From: Pisaster brevispinus
Taxonomy: Eukaryota; Echinodermata; Asteroidea; Forcipulatida; Asteriidae
Assembly: GCA_023634235.1 (NCBI GenBank)
Contig: JAMKCF010000018.1
Span: 1,814,474 to 1,878,473, forward strand
Direction of reading: 5' to 3'
DNA: 64,000 nt
Both the position numbers and the translations under genes were made by a program. The notes beneath the pieces are model-generated. The model was not told the origin of the DNA. It did no database searches and saw only the letters and a program-made list of their open reading frames with translations. Shown here piece by piece: positions 12,301-23,818 of the stretch. Every line of letters starts with the position of its first letter. The stretch's first letter is position 1.

Positions 12301-15300
12301 AACAAAGAGACGAGGAGGTATCAACCTGTGGAGAAGTATCGGTACCCAGAAGAGGTTGGTTCACTCACTCAACAATCAATATCCCCTAACAACGATATTG
12401 ACAAGATTGGGTGACCGCCAACATTAGGTCTAGATAACTCAGTTGGTAGAGCGCCGGCACGTTAATCCGGAGGTCGGAGGTCCATGTTCCGCTCTAGTCA
12501 ATTTTTCTTTGTTCCGCCCCAAAGTATACAAAATTTACCCAGTTAGTTTCCCTTGTGGAAGTTTTCATAAGTTTCATATCAATTCAAACCTTTACTGCAA
12601 AGGCCATTTTGTCTATGGCTGACCCCAATCCGCCAATATCCTCTTCTCCTACAGTATGTCACTCCACACTAAATTGCTCGGACTGTGATAAGATTGGACT
12701 GCAATCCTTTCACTTTGGCAAAGAGGGTCACAGTGCAAGTCAATTCTGAGAATCCCATGGTTTTATTTTACCAAAAAGATATTACATTTTTGTTTAAAGT
12801 TTTTAAAAGTGCAGCGTTATTCGGAGTGGAGGTCATTTATCAAAACTTTTTTATTTATTTATCAAGAAACAAATGAGACACCTGTGAAAAAAAAGGAATA
12901 CAAAAAATTATGATTAACACGTTGACTGCCGGTCATAGATTCGTAGGGCGTTCCCATTTGCCAAGTGTGGTGCACATTAGCGTATACCAAATAGGTACTT
13001 TTTGGGTGTTGTAATATGTTCATTTCTAACCCTAACCCTCACCACTGCCAGAAGCGTATTTGTTGCGTTCTCAGTGATGCCAGTGTATTCAATTAACAGT
13101 ACAAAAACCTTTCATTCTCTACGAGTATACTCGTAGTGGCAGAATCCGTTACACCTGTTACTACGAATATACTCGTAGGCGGCAGTCAGCGTGTTAATGA
13201 GTTGACAAATTGTTTGTTGCAGGTGAGCGCCAGTCAAAATGATAAGTTACGTGCAATACCACATTTCTGTTTTCCGGATGCCTTCAAGTGGGCACCGGTG
13301 GAAGAATACAAAAGGTGAGTTGAAAGTAAAGCGCGCTTTTACTTTGGCGACTATTATGGTATGTCGGTGGTATCGCAACCTGACCATTCTCGGATGTTGT
13401 CTACCCAGCGCATCTCAAAGCAGCAGCACTGGCAAGACGGGCTGTGGTGGGAGTAGTACCAATGATTCAAGCGGGGTACAATTTGAGGAGTAGACCACGG
13501 GCAAATGCCTATGTTTACTAGAGAGATGGTATGTCACAACTTAGTGGTTTAGTGCACTACTGTAGCTGGCCCAAGTTCTGACGGCTAAGTCATCAGGATG
13601 TGGGTTTCGAATCCCTGTCATGACACTTGTGTCCTTGAGCAAGACACTTTAAGAGGAACTTCCGGAAGTGAAAATTAGAATTGACCTTAGAGCCCCTCTT
13701 CAACTGTGATTGCGTCTCTTCACCCAGGGGTAAATGAGTACCAGTGAGGGTAGAGATGGTTCTTGTGATTTATTTAGTTTGGTGCGCTACATACTTAGCA
13801 GCACAGGCTGTATACTCCCAAGGGAGTTGAGATGGTTTAAGGAATGAAATCAATGGACCAGTGACTTGGGGTAATAATGTCGGAGTGCCATGAGCGCCAC
13901 TGAGTGACGGAGTGGAGCGTGAAATACGAAGCCTCTTTTATTATTTGTAATAATATGAAACGTAACCATAATAAAGCTGCTTATAAGGACTGAAGTTTGC
14001 TTAGCAGAAGAAAATCTCGTTTAGCAGAAATGAGTTACCGGCCAAAATGCCATTTAATTCACATTGTTGTGACTGGTTCCCTGTTCTGCCCAGCGGTATA
14101 ACTTCGCTTAGCAATAATGTTCTACCTAACAGCTTTTATGAAATTGGGTGAAATGGCTGCCCTGCATGAACTGGTTTTATTTTCAGTTTGTGTTTTTGTT
14201 CTGTTTACAGCGAGAGTTACTCGTTCGTTTTGACGAGTATGGACGGCTCCAGACTCTACGGATATAACAGGAGATTATTGGTGAGTGTGAAGCCAAGTGG
14301 CTTAGGCTTCAGCTGGACCACTAGCCATAGCCAATGTCATCGCCATGGTCCAGTCGGTGGAATAGCTTCTTTTTTTTTCCTGAGAAAATCAGAGCAACTT
14401 GACGTATGCTGAGGGCCCAATTTCATAGAGCTGCTTATTGTTTACCAATTTTCTGCTATCAAAGCATAATGGAGCAGGATACCAGCCACATGTGGTACAT
14501 GTGACATGGTATTTTGGCTGGTAACCTTATTTTGGTAAGCATAATTGTTTTGTGCTTCAGCAGCTCCATGAAAGTGGGCCCCGATCATCTTCAAGAGAAG
14601 AAACGTTGTTTTAAGTCTGGATTTGTTTTCTTTTTCCAGCCACCTGGTGAAAAGCCGCGCCTACCCGAAGTCTACTGCATCATCACCCCAATCAGCTGTC
14701 GGTTACTCTTTACGCAACTACTTGACGAGATCGAGTACAGAAGGAAGATCTCAAAGGGCGAGTGTTTCAAACTCATACATGAAGCGTATAAAAGACACGT
14801 TCCGCCTCCTGTAAGTAGCAGATGAGTCAGTGAAAAAAAAACTCACACGAAAAAAAATGTATCGAAAATGTGTACTGGCACTTGAGTACAGGGTCCAATT
14901 TCATGGCGCTGCTTATCGCGGATTTCTGCGCTGCAGCGCCCTCGTTTATGGGCTGTAAGCGCAGAATTTCGCAGTAAGTAGAGCCATGAAACTGGGCCCT
15001 GGCTTGCTGCCACCTAGAGTCTGAAGTGAGATGTGAGAGAAACTCAATCGAGTAACTTTAAGGCTGAAACCTGGAAGTGCACTTTGTGTTTTGTGTGAGG
15101 TGTTGTTAAAAAAAAAAATTGGGAGTTGACCCAAGCATTTAAACCACTCACCTGCATGGGTTGTGTGTGGAGGAACAGCTGTGTGCAGAACGAACTGCGT
15201 ACTGTGTAGATGTATGTGCCACATGATACTAAATTGCAGACTTGCACAGTTTATCTATCATTGAAAACCACAGTGGATTATATTGAATGGTCAGACAGTA

Positions 15301-18300
15301 GGAGGGTTGACTATTATACTGCGTAGATGCCTTCACCACATGATATCGTACTACAGGTTGATAACTAGATAGAAAATCTTATAAGACTTTTATAAGAGTA
15401 GGAGAGTTGAACCAAATAGAATCACTCTTCCTTCACAGAGTCAAACACGCTTTCAATCGGTACTTGTTTTTCTTGGTTTTCCAGGGTGGATCGACTACCA
15501 TCATGCAAATGGACGCTGACGGCAAACAAACATCAGTCATGAAACCCCTCAGGTTACAGAGACCGCAGGACTCCAGACTAGAGCATGTAAATACTTAAGC
15601 CTACAATCCAGACTGGTGCCTTTTGAAATTAACAGACATTGTTTAACTACTCTTTGAGTTTCTCAACTCCCTTGTGAGTGATAAACCTCGACTAGCTTCT
15701 AAGCACAAAGAATTCACTAAACACACATCATATCAGCCCCCAATAAGCCACCATCTGTACACCTGGGTGTAGAAAAGCACATTATGGTTAAATGTCTTAC
15801 TCGGGGTTTAACACCCTATCACCAAGATTTTTAATTCATGCTCAAACCCACACAAGTCACCAATTATATACCTGGATGGAGAGAAGCTCATCATGGTGAA
15901 GTAAGATTTTTAAATCTCCATAGCTAGAAATCACCAGTGAACCCACTCTGAGCCCACACAAGCAACCATCTGTACACCGGGGTGAAGAGAAGCAATTTAT
16001 GGTAAAGTACTCGATGTTCCGCTAATCTTCCCACAGGTTGACTTTGACTGTCTGTTCAGCTCTCTCAAGATCCCCCAAGTCATCCAGATCTTTGCGACGT
16101 TGCTACTCGAGAGACGAGTCATCATGTGCTCGGGAAAACTCAGGTATCTAATAAATGTCTCACTGCATTTGGATAAAGACCGAGTCCTGGTGGGAAAAAA
16201 ATATATATACAAGCTACTCTGGTGGGATTTGAACCCACAACTCCTGGGTTCTGGAGCATTTATCTTTACCGCAAGGCCACCAAGCCTGCACAGATGTACT
16301 AGAGGCACTACACTAGATACTCGGTGCTTCTCAAGTCCTGGTGGGGAAAAACAAAATCCACGAGCTACTCCGGTGGGATTCAAACCCACAACCCCTGCAT
16401 TCTAGAGCATTTGTCTTTACCACAAGGCCACCAAGCCTGCACTGATGTACTAGAGGCACTACACTAGATACTCAGTGCTTCTCATGTCCTGGTGGAGGGA
16501 ATCCACAAGCTACTCCGGTGGGATTCAAACCCACAACCCCTGCATTCTAGAGCATTTGTTGTTAACTCCCAAAATGGCGCAAGCAGGATGATTATGATAA
16601 TGACATCAGGTGATTTAGGTCAATAACATAAGGCCATGTCCCAATTGGTGGCTATGGCTACGGCTGGATCGCCATATCATGTGTGGAAGTATAGGACGCC
16701 CTTAGCAGCAGTTGTAGCCACCAACTTGGGTATTAGTCCGGTGGCTTAATGAACAAATTGTGATACGCCGGATTAAAGCACCTAACTTTGCACACTTGTT
16801 TAAGGGGTCCCATAGAAGCATTATTAGAGTAGAGGGGTAGCCCGGTCTGTCATCTCCAGGTCAGTAAACTAAAGGGATCACATTTTTCCACATAGCTCTG
16901 CCTGAGTGTCTGAAATAGAAGCTGCATGGTCATTTGTTATAAGTTTTAATGATATGCAGAAGCGGCCCTCTATTGGTGAAAAATTGACAAGCAGTATTTT
17001 AATACCACATGAATTTTGACCTCAGCCTGACCTTGACCTTGACCTAGGTCTATCAAATCGGGCACCCTCCTCTATGGAACCTATAGAATAACTACAAAAT
17101 TTGGTGCTTTGATCCAGCGTGTCACGATTTTGCCAACAATTTGCCCTAAGCCACCGGACTATACAGCCTCGACTTTCTAAGTGTGTCCAGGCTGGGGTGT
17201 CTGTCCGAACAAGGTAATGTCATGAACTGTTTTTAACTTCTCATATTTTCATTCTTATTTCAGTAAACTTTCCAAGTGTTCCCAGGCTGTGGCGGCCCTC
17301 CTCTACCCGTTTGGATGGCAGCACGTCTACGTCCCCGTTCTACCCGAGAAGCTTATCGATATGTCGTGTTCCCCCACTCCCTACATTATGGGTATGCTTT
17401 CACTGTGTATTCCAAAGCTAGACGAGCTTCCAATCGATGAGGTAAGGCACCAGACTATTATAAAGCATTGAAATTAAAACAAATGATAATTTGTGTTTTT
17501 TTTATTTTATTTTTTTTGTAAATAGTACAGTGCATTTACATGTTGGTTACTTAAGGCACACGAGACATGTTTTACAGGCAATAAACTGTACAGCATGCAA
17601 AAGGAACACAAGGGATATTGTTCTTCCAGTGTCGTAAAACTATCCCCAAAATGTGAATGAATGTTTTGCCTTCGTGGAGATTGCCTGTAAATTGCCCCAA
17701 TGTGTCACAGCCCTTGGGGAGAAATGCAGAATAAAAATCAGCGGTAACTTGAGGTTGAGGTTGAACCCTGAATGACCCCTGGAAATCCTAAAAAAAAACC
17801 TTGAGGCAGTTGTGTTAAATTTTGCATCCCACCCTTATTTTGCTCAAGTTATTATCTATTTGCATTTCATTCTTATTTATCTGTAAGAGTTGATTTCAAA
17901 TTTGTTTCTGCAATATTCACTGAATATCTGTGGGGCAGTACCTTATTGTTGATCATGTTTGTTTTATATGCCTTGATTATTTTGTTTTAAAACCACTTAT
18001 TTACACTCATTGTATTTTACCCCTCTGCATTTGATTGGTTTATTTATCTATTGATTTATTCATTCATTCAAACTTTAATAAACATTGCAATTTGGACTTT
18101 AAAATTTAAGCAAAATCGTGTTCGCCGAATATTGTTTTAATTTATGTACATAATGGAGTAAAAGATCGGTGAAGTTATTTTGACTTTTCTTCTTTTATGT
18201 TTTCTTGTTTTCTCATTTTACAAATTGATTTTACTTTAATAACAGTTTGTAATGTTTTATTGTACTCATCGGTGATATATGTTTCATGTTTTGATTTCTA

Positions 18301-20629
18301 AAACTGTAAATTATCATTGTGTGTGCTTTCTTCTTTCTATGACTTTTCACTGGCACTGACCGACAAAATAGAGAGACCATCAGTATAGGGCTAGATAGCT
18401 CAGTTGGTAAAGCACTGACAGTCAGTACAGTTGTCACAGGTTCCAATCCATTCTAGTCTATTTTACTTTGTTCAACCAAAATTAATTTTCTGCCCTTCAC
18501 AGGCATGATTATTCTTCCTACTTAAATTAAATTTCTGATTTGTTTGCCTCTCAGATGAATCTTAGAAAATTATTATCGAAAAGTCTTTAAAGTCTATTGA
18601 AGCCTATACCTATTTTTTCAAAAGGCCAGGTACCATGCCGTCGTTAATACAATCTCTGAATGTTCCAGGTACTAATCGTTGACCTCGACTCCAAGGACTT
18701 CTACACGGTCGTTGGAGATGAGGAGACGATACTTCCTAAGAAGCTTGCCCTAGCGCTAGAGAGAGCCCTGGAGATTATCCTGAGCTTCAGTATTCTTGAC
18801 GCCAACAATGACGAGGAGGATGAGCTATCATCCGAGGGTAAGCTTACTCTTTTCCTCTTCGGATAACGGGAGACTTTTGGAGACACTAGGTGGCAGCAGA
18901 CTTGGGCTGTCGGGTTGGGGTAGTGGTATCTTTCCTCGCCTTCCACCTCAAGGACCCTGGTTTGAATCCCACCGGATTCAGTCCCTGCCTGATTGCGTTG
19001 GTTTTTATCCTGGAATAATTCTCTGAGGTTTGCCTCCCACATCTAAAACTGAAACTTCCTTCCTTGTCTTCTTACCATGGGGTTCTTGGCTAGTACAGTA
19101 AATAAGTTCGCTTTTCTGGTAAACCTTGGCTTCACAACCAGAATTAATGAAGTTAATAAAATAAAAAATAAACTTGCCAGGTTTATTTGTTGTTCTTGAG
19201 GCATGTGATTGCAGGATTTTCTTTACCTCATTGAGCCTTCAAATTTTCTTGAAGGAAGTAAAGCAGGTCAAGATGTCCAGACCGCTCTTTTGAGATTAGT
19301 CACATTCTGTCCACAGATCAAGAGTCGAAAAACAAGGCCGTGTCGGAGGTCTTCATACACTTCTTCGTGGAGACCTGCGGCCACTACACGAACCACTTCT
19401 CCACCAAGTACGACGGCAATCTCAAGTTCGATCGGGAGGCCTTCATCAAGGCGGTGGGGTCGAGGAGCACGCGACGCTTTCTTGAGGTATTCACCGAGAC
19501 GCAGATGTTCTCCCTGTTCATCCAGGAGAAGGAGGCTGAGGTTGAGGGCATTGCTCAAGGTAATCTTCAAGTTTCTTAAAATCTCATTTATTTATGACTA
19601 GCACTAGGATCTGTAAGGACTGGAGACACAATTGTAGAGAAGATGATAAAGAAGTTTTTGGTTTTTTTTTTTATGCTGGGTGAAAACCACAAATAGCTAC
19701 CCCCCCTTCCTTGTCATAATCTCGGTTTTCGCTCTTTTCTTCTAGGTCTGTTCGAAACAAGATTCAGAGAGTGGGAGGCTGAGTGCAAGCTCAATGCGAA
19801 CAAGTTCGGCGCCAAAGTCAAGAAGATCGGCAGAGCGGTCAAGGGCATCTCGAGAGACGGAGGTAAGAACTTGTCCCTCTTTAGTGGCATGTCATGGGTG
19901 AGCGGTTTAAGAGCACTGGACTTGAGCTCGGGTGTTTCTGAGCAGCAGAGTGTGGGTTCGAGTCCCGGTCTTGACACTTGTGGATCAAGCAGAGACATTT
20001 CCACAAAGTTTCAACATCTTGAATTTTTGATCCGTAAAGGCAGATTATTTTTTCCCATGTTTTTATAGAAATCTTGGAGGTAATTACATCAAGACTTCAA
20101 TAATAATTCTTGTTCAAATTTATCTTGTGAGATTCTTGCTCCTTAATTCGTACAGTTTCACTTTACAAATTCTTCAGCACTTCATTTTGTGTGCTTTTCA
20201 ATTTCAGGGATCGTCAACAGATGCATTGTTTTGTTTTTCTATTATGTGCCATAAACTACTTTTGGTTGAATATATATTAATTTATGCCATTTTATGCTGT
20301 TATACTTTGCTATATTTAAACTTAAAATATTGTTGTTGGTTTTATCAGTTCCGTATTCTTTATTGATGTATTTTTAAATAAAAGAGGTCCCTAGCACATA
20401 GTTTTTTATTTATTTATTACTTTGTTTTCTTCTTTCTTATGTTCTTTGGCTTTTGAAATAAGCACAACAATTTGTTTCATTCGTAAACAAAATTATTCCT
20501 GCTTTACTTCCAAAAATGTATTCCTGATTTACTTCCAGCTGTTTTCTCACACTAACTTTTTCATTTCTTTTTGTGCCAACAGGGCAAAAATTGGCAAAAG
20601 TAAAGGCCAACTTAGACGCCAAGGTCTGA
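9320..20629 (+). CDS. DENND2: DENN domain-containing protein 2-like Rab exchange factor (12 exons)
   Basis: Exons joining in phase: 9320-9434, 12167-12354, 13223-13314, 14211-14280, 14640-14810, 15485-15586, 16037-16143, 17264-17441, 18669-18837, 19317-19559, 19746-19862, 20583-20629, giving 532 residues. Internal boundaries are GT-AG; the donor after exon 2 (GTTGGT) is weak. Family hallmarks are LYEYLVVISL (exon 2), IPHFCFPDA (exon 3), SFVLTSMDGSR (exon 4), LPEVYCI (exon 5), SRLEHVDFDCLFSSL (exons 6-7), LLLERRVIM (exon 7), YPFGWQHVYVPVLP and CSPTPYIMG (exon 8), DEETILPKKL (exon 9), FLEVFTETQMF (exon 10) and GLFETRF (exon 11), in uDENN-cDENN-dDENN order. DENND2 proteins are GDP-GTP exchange factors reported for Rab9 and act in endosome-Golgi traffic. 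The ATG sits directly after a splice acceptor. Long vertebrate paralogues have large N-terminal extensions, so upstream coding exons may exist; the length here is close to the short DENND2D. A small exon between exons 2 and 3 may be missing. Confidence 0.92.
9488..9985 (+). repeat. 61-bp tandem array in DENND2 intron 1
   Basis: About eight head-to-tail units of roughly 61 bp with GATTATAAAGTTCATACC, AGTACCAATCCTCCAGAGCT and CACCTGAAAGCTCA. It starts about 50 bp after the exon 1 donor. An isolated inverted unit occurs at 23764-23818. Confidence 0.9.
10687..10940. mobile_element. GGGCCCAATTTC-family MITE
   Basis: Inverted ends: GGGCCCAATTTCTTGGCTCT on the left and AGAGCCATGAAATTGGGCC on the right, with adjoining CTTAC/GTAAG segments. 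The interior has repeated GCGCTTAC / GTAAGCGCAGAA words. It lies in DENND2 intron 1. The same family recurs at 14411, 14891, 25141 and 33124 and as fragments elsewhere. Confidence 0.8.
12425..12590 (+). mobile_element. tRNA-derived SINE
   Basis: The head CTAGATAACTCAGTTGGTAG is tRNA box A context; a box-B-like GGAGGTCCATGTTCC follows about 45 bp on. The body (TTTCCCTTGTGGAAG) matches the SINE at 4505-4745. It lies just after DENND2 exon 2. Confidence 0.6.
12914..13197. mobile_element. TTAA-flanked MITE abutting the DENND2 exon 3 acceptor
   Basis: Ends CACGTTGACTGCCG and CGGCAGTCAGCGTG are inverted copies, flanked by TTAA at 12914-12917 and 13194-13197. An inner palindrome CTACGAGTATACTCGTAG is at about 13118-13135, with a related CTACGAATATACTCGTAG at about 13161-13178. 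The element ends 25 bp before exon 3 begins at 13223. Confidence 0.75.
13566..13840 (+). mobile_element. tRNA-related SINE, plus orientation
   Basis: A box-B-like GTGGGTTTCGAATCC (about 13600) is followed by GTGTCCTTGAGCAAGACAC and a body with CACCCAGGGGTAAATGAGTA and GGTGCGCTACATAC. It is the sister of the minus-strand copy at 1815-2082 and lies in DENND2 intron 3. Confidence 0.6.
14411..14583. mobile_element. GGGCCCAATTTC-family MITE
   Basis: Left end GGGCCCAATTTCATAGAGCT and right end AGCTCCATGAAAGTGGGCCC form imperfect inverted repeats. It lies in DENND2 intron 4, ending about 57 bp before exon 5. Confidence 0.75.
14891..15001. mobile_element. GGGCCCAATTTC-family MITE, short copy
   Basis: Left end GGGTCCAATTTCATGGCGCT and right end AGAGCCATGAAACTGGGCCC, with internal GCGCAGAAT words like the copy at 10687. 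It is followed at 15005-15018 by one arm of the CTCF-like hairpin family. It lies in DENND2 intron 5. Confidence 0.75.
16196..16562 (-). repeat. Three tandem tRNA-like repeat units
   Basis: Read on the minus strand, each unit has a box-A-like TGGTGGCCTTGCGGTAAAG and a box-B-like GTGGGTTTGAATCCCACC segment; the third copy is truncated. Units repeat about every 140 bp, with spacers sharing ACTAGAGGCACTACACTAGA. They lie in DENND2 intron 7, about 50 bp after the exon 7 donor. Confidence 0.7.
16730..17166. mobile_element. TIR element beginning AGTCCGGTGGCTTA
   Basis: The left end AGTCCGGTGGCTTA (about 16736) is matched by TAAGCCACCGGACT (about 17147-17160). Similarity extends about 60 bp inward (CGCCGGATTAAAGCACC against the complement of the right arm). 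There is no coding potential. It lies in DENND2 intron 7. Confidence 0.7.
18387..18500 (+). mobile_element. tRNA-derived SINE fragment
   Basis: GGGCTAGATAGCTCAGTTGG (box A context) and CACAGGTTCCAATCC (box B) are spaced as in a tRNA. It resembles the SINE heads at 4505 and 12425 and lies in DENND2 intron 8. Confidence 0.6.
18884..18897 (+). promoter_or_regulatory. CTCF-like motif in a hairpin-family arm
   Basis: CACTAGGTGGCAGC is the closest match in the window to the CTCF core consensus. It is embedded in an arm (GGGAGACTTTTGG...) shared with the element at 319-456. Binding is not shown. Confidence 0.35.
18903..19160 (+). mobile_element. tRNA-derived SINE (second family)
   Basis: A box-A-like GTTGGGGTAGTGGTATC and a box-B-like CTGGTTTGAATCCC are followed by a body containing GATTGCGTTGGTTTTTATCC and ending at an A-rich tail after GTACAGTAAATAAG. 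It lies in DENND2 intron 9. Confidence 0.55.
19893..19990 (+). mobile_element. tRNA-derived SINE head
   Basis: TGAGCGGTTTAAGAGCACTG (box A context), then GCAGCAGAGTGTGGGTTCGA leading to AGTCCCGG (box B). The same head occurs in the longer SINE at 33320-33675. It lies in the last intron of DENND2. Confidence 0.6.
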
Positions 20630-22330
20630 AGGTCAAGTTCCCCCTCTTAGCCGTGTCTCACTTCCAAGAATTCTGCAGGCAGAAATTCATCTTAGGGTCA
20701 TCAGGGGCCTTGACTCTGATCAAGAAGGGGGCGGGTGTGAGATCGGGATCGTCTCGCCCACGTGCCAAGATGTTCCTGGTCTCAGATCTTGCAAAGTCGA
20801 ACCCCTTCATGATAAATGTGAACATCCACTCTGTTTTGAGGAGGGGCAGTTTCAAAGCCCAGCTTCGCTGGACGCAAAGCCTAACTGCTCGTGAGAACGT
20901 TCGCCTTTTGGATGAGCTCAGCTTTGGACAGTTTTATTAAAAAGAACTCTTATATCATATTAATGCAGTCGTTCATCACGGATTTCCTAATTTGACACAT
21001 TCACAAGCAAACATGAAGCGGGAGAAGGAGAGCCTTGTACTGAGGAGGATTTGACTTATCGGTAACTGTAAGGAGAGGTAGCGGCAAGGAGTGGCACCTT
21101 CAAGCATCTGTTGAATCAATCAGAGATGACTTCAGGCAGTGGTAACTGCTAGTTGTGGTAACTTCAACTTGTGGTAAATTCAACTAGCCATAACCTGAAG
21201 CAGTGGTAACTGCAAGCAGAGGTTACTGTAAGGAGTCGTAAATGCAAGCGGTGGTAACTGCTAGTAGCATTAACTGCAAGTTGTGGTAACTTTTACTTAC
21301 ATCTGTTGAATCAATCAGAGATGACTTCAGGCAGTGGTAACTGCTAGTTGTGGTAACTTCAACTTGCCATAACCTAAAACACTCGTAACTGCAGTGGTTA
21401 GCAAGCAGTGGTTGCTGTTAGGAGTCGTGACTGCAAGCGGTGGTAACTGCTACCAGCCGTAACTCCAATTCGTGGTAACTTCAACCAGCCGAAACTTCAA
21501 GGAGCAGTAATCAGTAAGCTGCAGGAAAAACTTCAATGCAAGCAGTGGTAACTTCAAGAAGCGGGGACTACAAGCAGTGGTAACTTCAAGAAGTGTTGAC
21601 TACAAGCAGTGGTAACTTCAAGAAGTGGTGACTACAAGCTGTGGTAACTTCAAGAAGTGGCGACTACAAGCAGTGGTAACTTCAAGAAGTGGCGACTGCA
21701 AGCTGTGGTAACTTCAAGAAGTGGCGACTGTAAGCAGTGGTAACTTCAAGAAGTGGCGACTGTAAGCAGTGGTAACTTCAAGAAGTGGTGACTACAAGCA
21801 GTGGTAACTTCAAGAAGTGGTGACTACAAGCTGTGGTAACTTCAAGAAGTGGTGACTACAAGCAGTGGTAACTTCAAGAAGTGGTGACTACAAGCTGTGG
21901 TAACTTCAAGAAGTGGCGACTGCAAGCTGTGGTAACTTCAAGAAGTGGCAACTACAAGCTGTGGTAACTTCAAGAAGTGGCGACTGCAAGCTGTGGTAAC
22001 TTCAAGAAGTGGCGACTGCAAGCTGTGGTAACTTCAAGAAGTGGTGACTACAAGCAGTGGTAACTTCAAGAAGTGGTGACTACAAGCAGTGGTAACCTCA
22101 AGAAGTGGTAATTCCAAACAATGGTAACATCAAGAAGTGGTGACTCCAAATAGCAGTGACTGCAAGCGGCAAGAAAAACTTATCTGCAAGCAGCAATAAC
22201 ATCAAGTACTGGTAGCTGCAAACAGCTGCGGTAACTTGAATCAGTGGCAACTCCAACAGCAGTAAACGCAAACAGCGGTCACTGCAATGTTTTGGTAACT
22301 GCAAGTCTGGATTACCATGAGGATCAGTTC
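20630..22330 (+). other. DENND2 3' region rich in GTGGTAACT repeats
   Basis: Sequence directly after the DENND2 stop. From about 21060 it is built of degenerate GTGGTAACTGCAAG-type words that become a regular 32-bp array at 21590-22115. A candidate poly(A) signal AATAAA is near 22409, which would place the array inside the 3' UTR. Confidence 0.5.
21590..22115 (+). repeat. 32-bp minisatellite downstream of DENND2
   Basis: About 16 head-to-tail units, each with CAAGCAGTGGTAACTTCAAG and AAGTGGYGACTA. Units alternate CAAGCAG and CAAGCTG and GGTGAC and GGCGAC variants. More diverged units flank the array on both sides. Confidence 0.9.
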
Positions 22331-23763
22331 AAAGCAAAAAGTAAAGGTCAAAGGTCATCCTCTAAAGGCGTTGATAGCAAAGCATTCACCTTAAATTATG
22401 ACTCCGTAAAATAAAGCAAAGGGCGTCACAGTCGACCCTGCAAGAAATGAGTTTGATCTGGTCTGGTTCCCCTGACCACTGGCTTGAAAGTTAATCACAC
22501 ATATGAAATGTTACCAGCCCATTTTGACATATCCTCGGTTAATATGTATTGGCTCATGTATATAAACAAAGATGGCCGCTGTATGACAAAGACATTGTAA
22601 TTTTCTCCACTTCGTAAAGGTCAGAGTTCATTCTCATAGAACTGCTCAACATGCTTACTAATAGTATTAAGCATGACAAAAACATGCTTATCAAAAACAG
22701 CATACCTGCCAAAGTGTTACTTGTGATGGGTACCCCGCTTAACTCTGCTCGCAAACAAATGTGCTAAGCATGATTTTGTCACTAAGCAGGTCTATGAAAA
22801 TGAACCCAGCGTGGCTCTAGCGTCCAGAAAGTTCCTATGTAAAATGTTTTAAAGCTTGGATAAAGTACTTTTTTTAAAACTGAAATTAATTGGATTTTTG
22901 TCGCGAGATTCATTCTCCTGGCCTAGTAGTAAAAAAAATGTTGTAATATTTTATTTCATAATGGATTCTGAGAAATCGCAGTATATGAAATTCCAAAGTT
23001 TGTCTTTTTTGTTTGTTTAAATAAATAAATATATAAAGATTTCATAATAATGTATTTGATGTTTTTTTATGAATATATAGTAGCTATGCAAATGAAGTCA
23101 GTATGCCTTTGTTTGTATGTAAATGGTCTCTCATAGCTAGGATGCAACATACATAATAAAATACACGTGTTTATGGAACATGGGTATCATTGATATGGAT
23201 AACAACGTCCAGTATCCAGAAGCTGCACATATATAAAATAACAAACATGTGAAAATTTAAGCTCATTCGGTCATCAGAGTCGGAGGAAATAGTGAAAATA
23301 ACTAAGAAACCGTGAAGCCAAAAAGAGGTGTCTTTGTAAATTCCAGAGTCTTTCTGGCAGGCAAGATGCTGCGCTTGAAGTTTTTTTTTTGAAATTTCAT
23401 AATTTTCCAATTAATTTCAAAAGTTGTAAAAAATAGCGGCTGTACAAGTTTTGGTGTGCCCTCCATTCTTAACATCAAAAGGATACATATCAGACAGTGC
23501 AATCCATGTGAAATATCAGACTTAATGTGTTCGTCAATTGAGCTGTTCACAAATCATGGAAGAATGTCCAGGCTATGTGGCTCTTTTGTGATGTCACAGG
23601 TCACAGGTCACATGGTCTTTAAGTGTTTACTTATTCAGAGCATCGGGTTTTGGTCTTGCGATATCAAAATTGTTTACCTCTTTTCTCAAAGACTAACATT
23701 TTAGGCAAATATACTTTAATGGAAGCTTTCCACCGTAGCACGACCGTAAATTATGAGCTAAAT

Positions 23764-23818
23764 CAGTGAGCTTTCAGATAGAATGTTTTTTTTCTGGAGG
23801 ATTGGTACTGGTATGAAC
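23764..23818 (-). repeat. Isolated inverted unit of the DENND2 intron 1 repeat
   Basis: The minus strand reads GTTCATACCAGTACCAATCC then CTCCAG and, after an A-run, CTGAAAGCTCACTG, matching the 61-bp unit of 9488-9985. Confidence 0.75.

Noticed and set aside
12425..12500. Possible functional tRNA genes here and at 4505, 18387 and 18903
   Set aside because: Box A and B are present but acceptor stems do not pair and SINE bodies follow. Copies are diverged, so they are SINE heads.
20422..20940. A 172-codon plus-strand open frame over the last DENND2 intron and exon
   Set aside because: It is in a different frame from the phase-consistent final exon (20583-20629), lacks homology, and runs through intron and 3' UTR.
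21590..22115. CRISPR-like appearance of regular repeats
   Set aside because: Units are head-to-tail with no unique spacers and the genome is eukaryotic. The same applies to 5475-6860 and 9488-9985.
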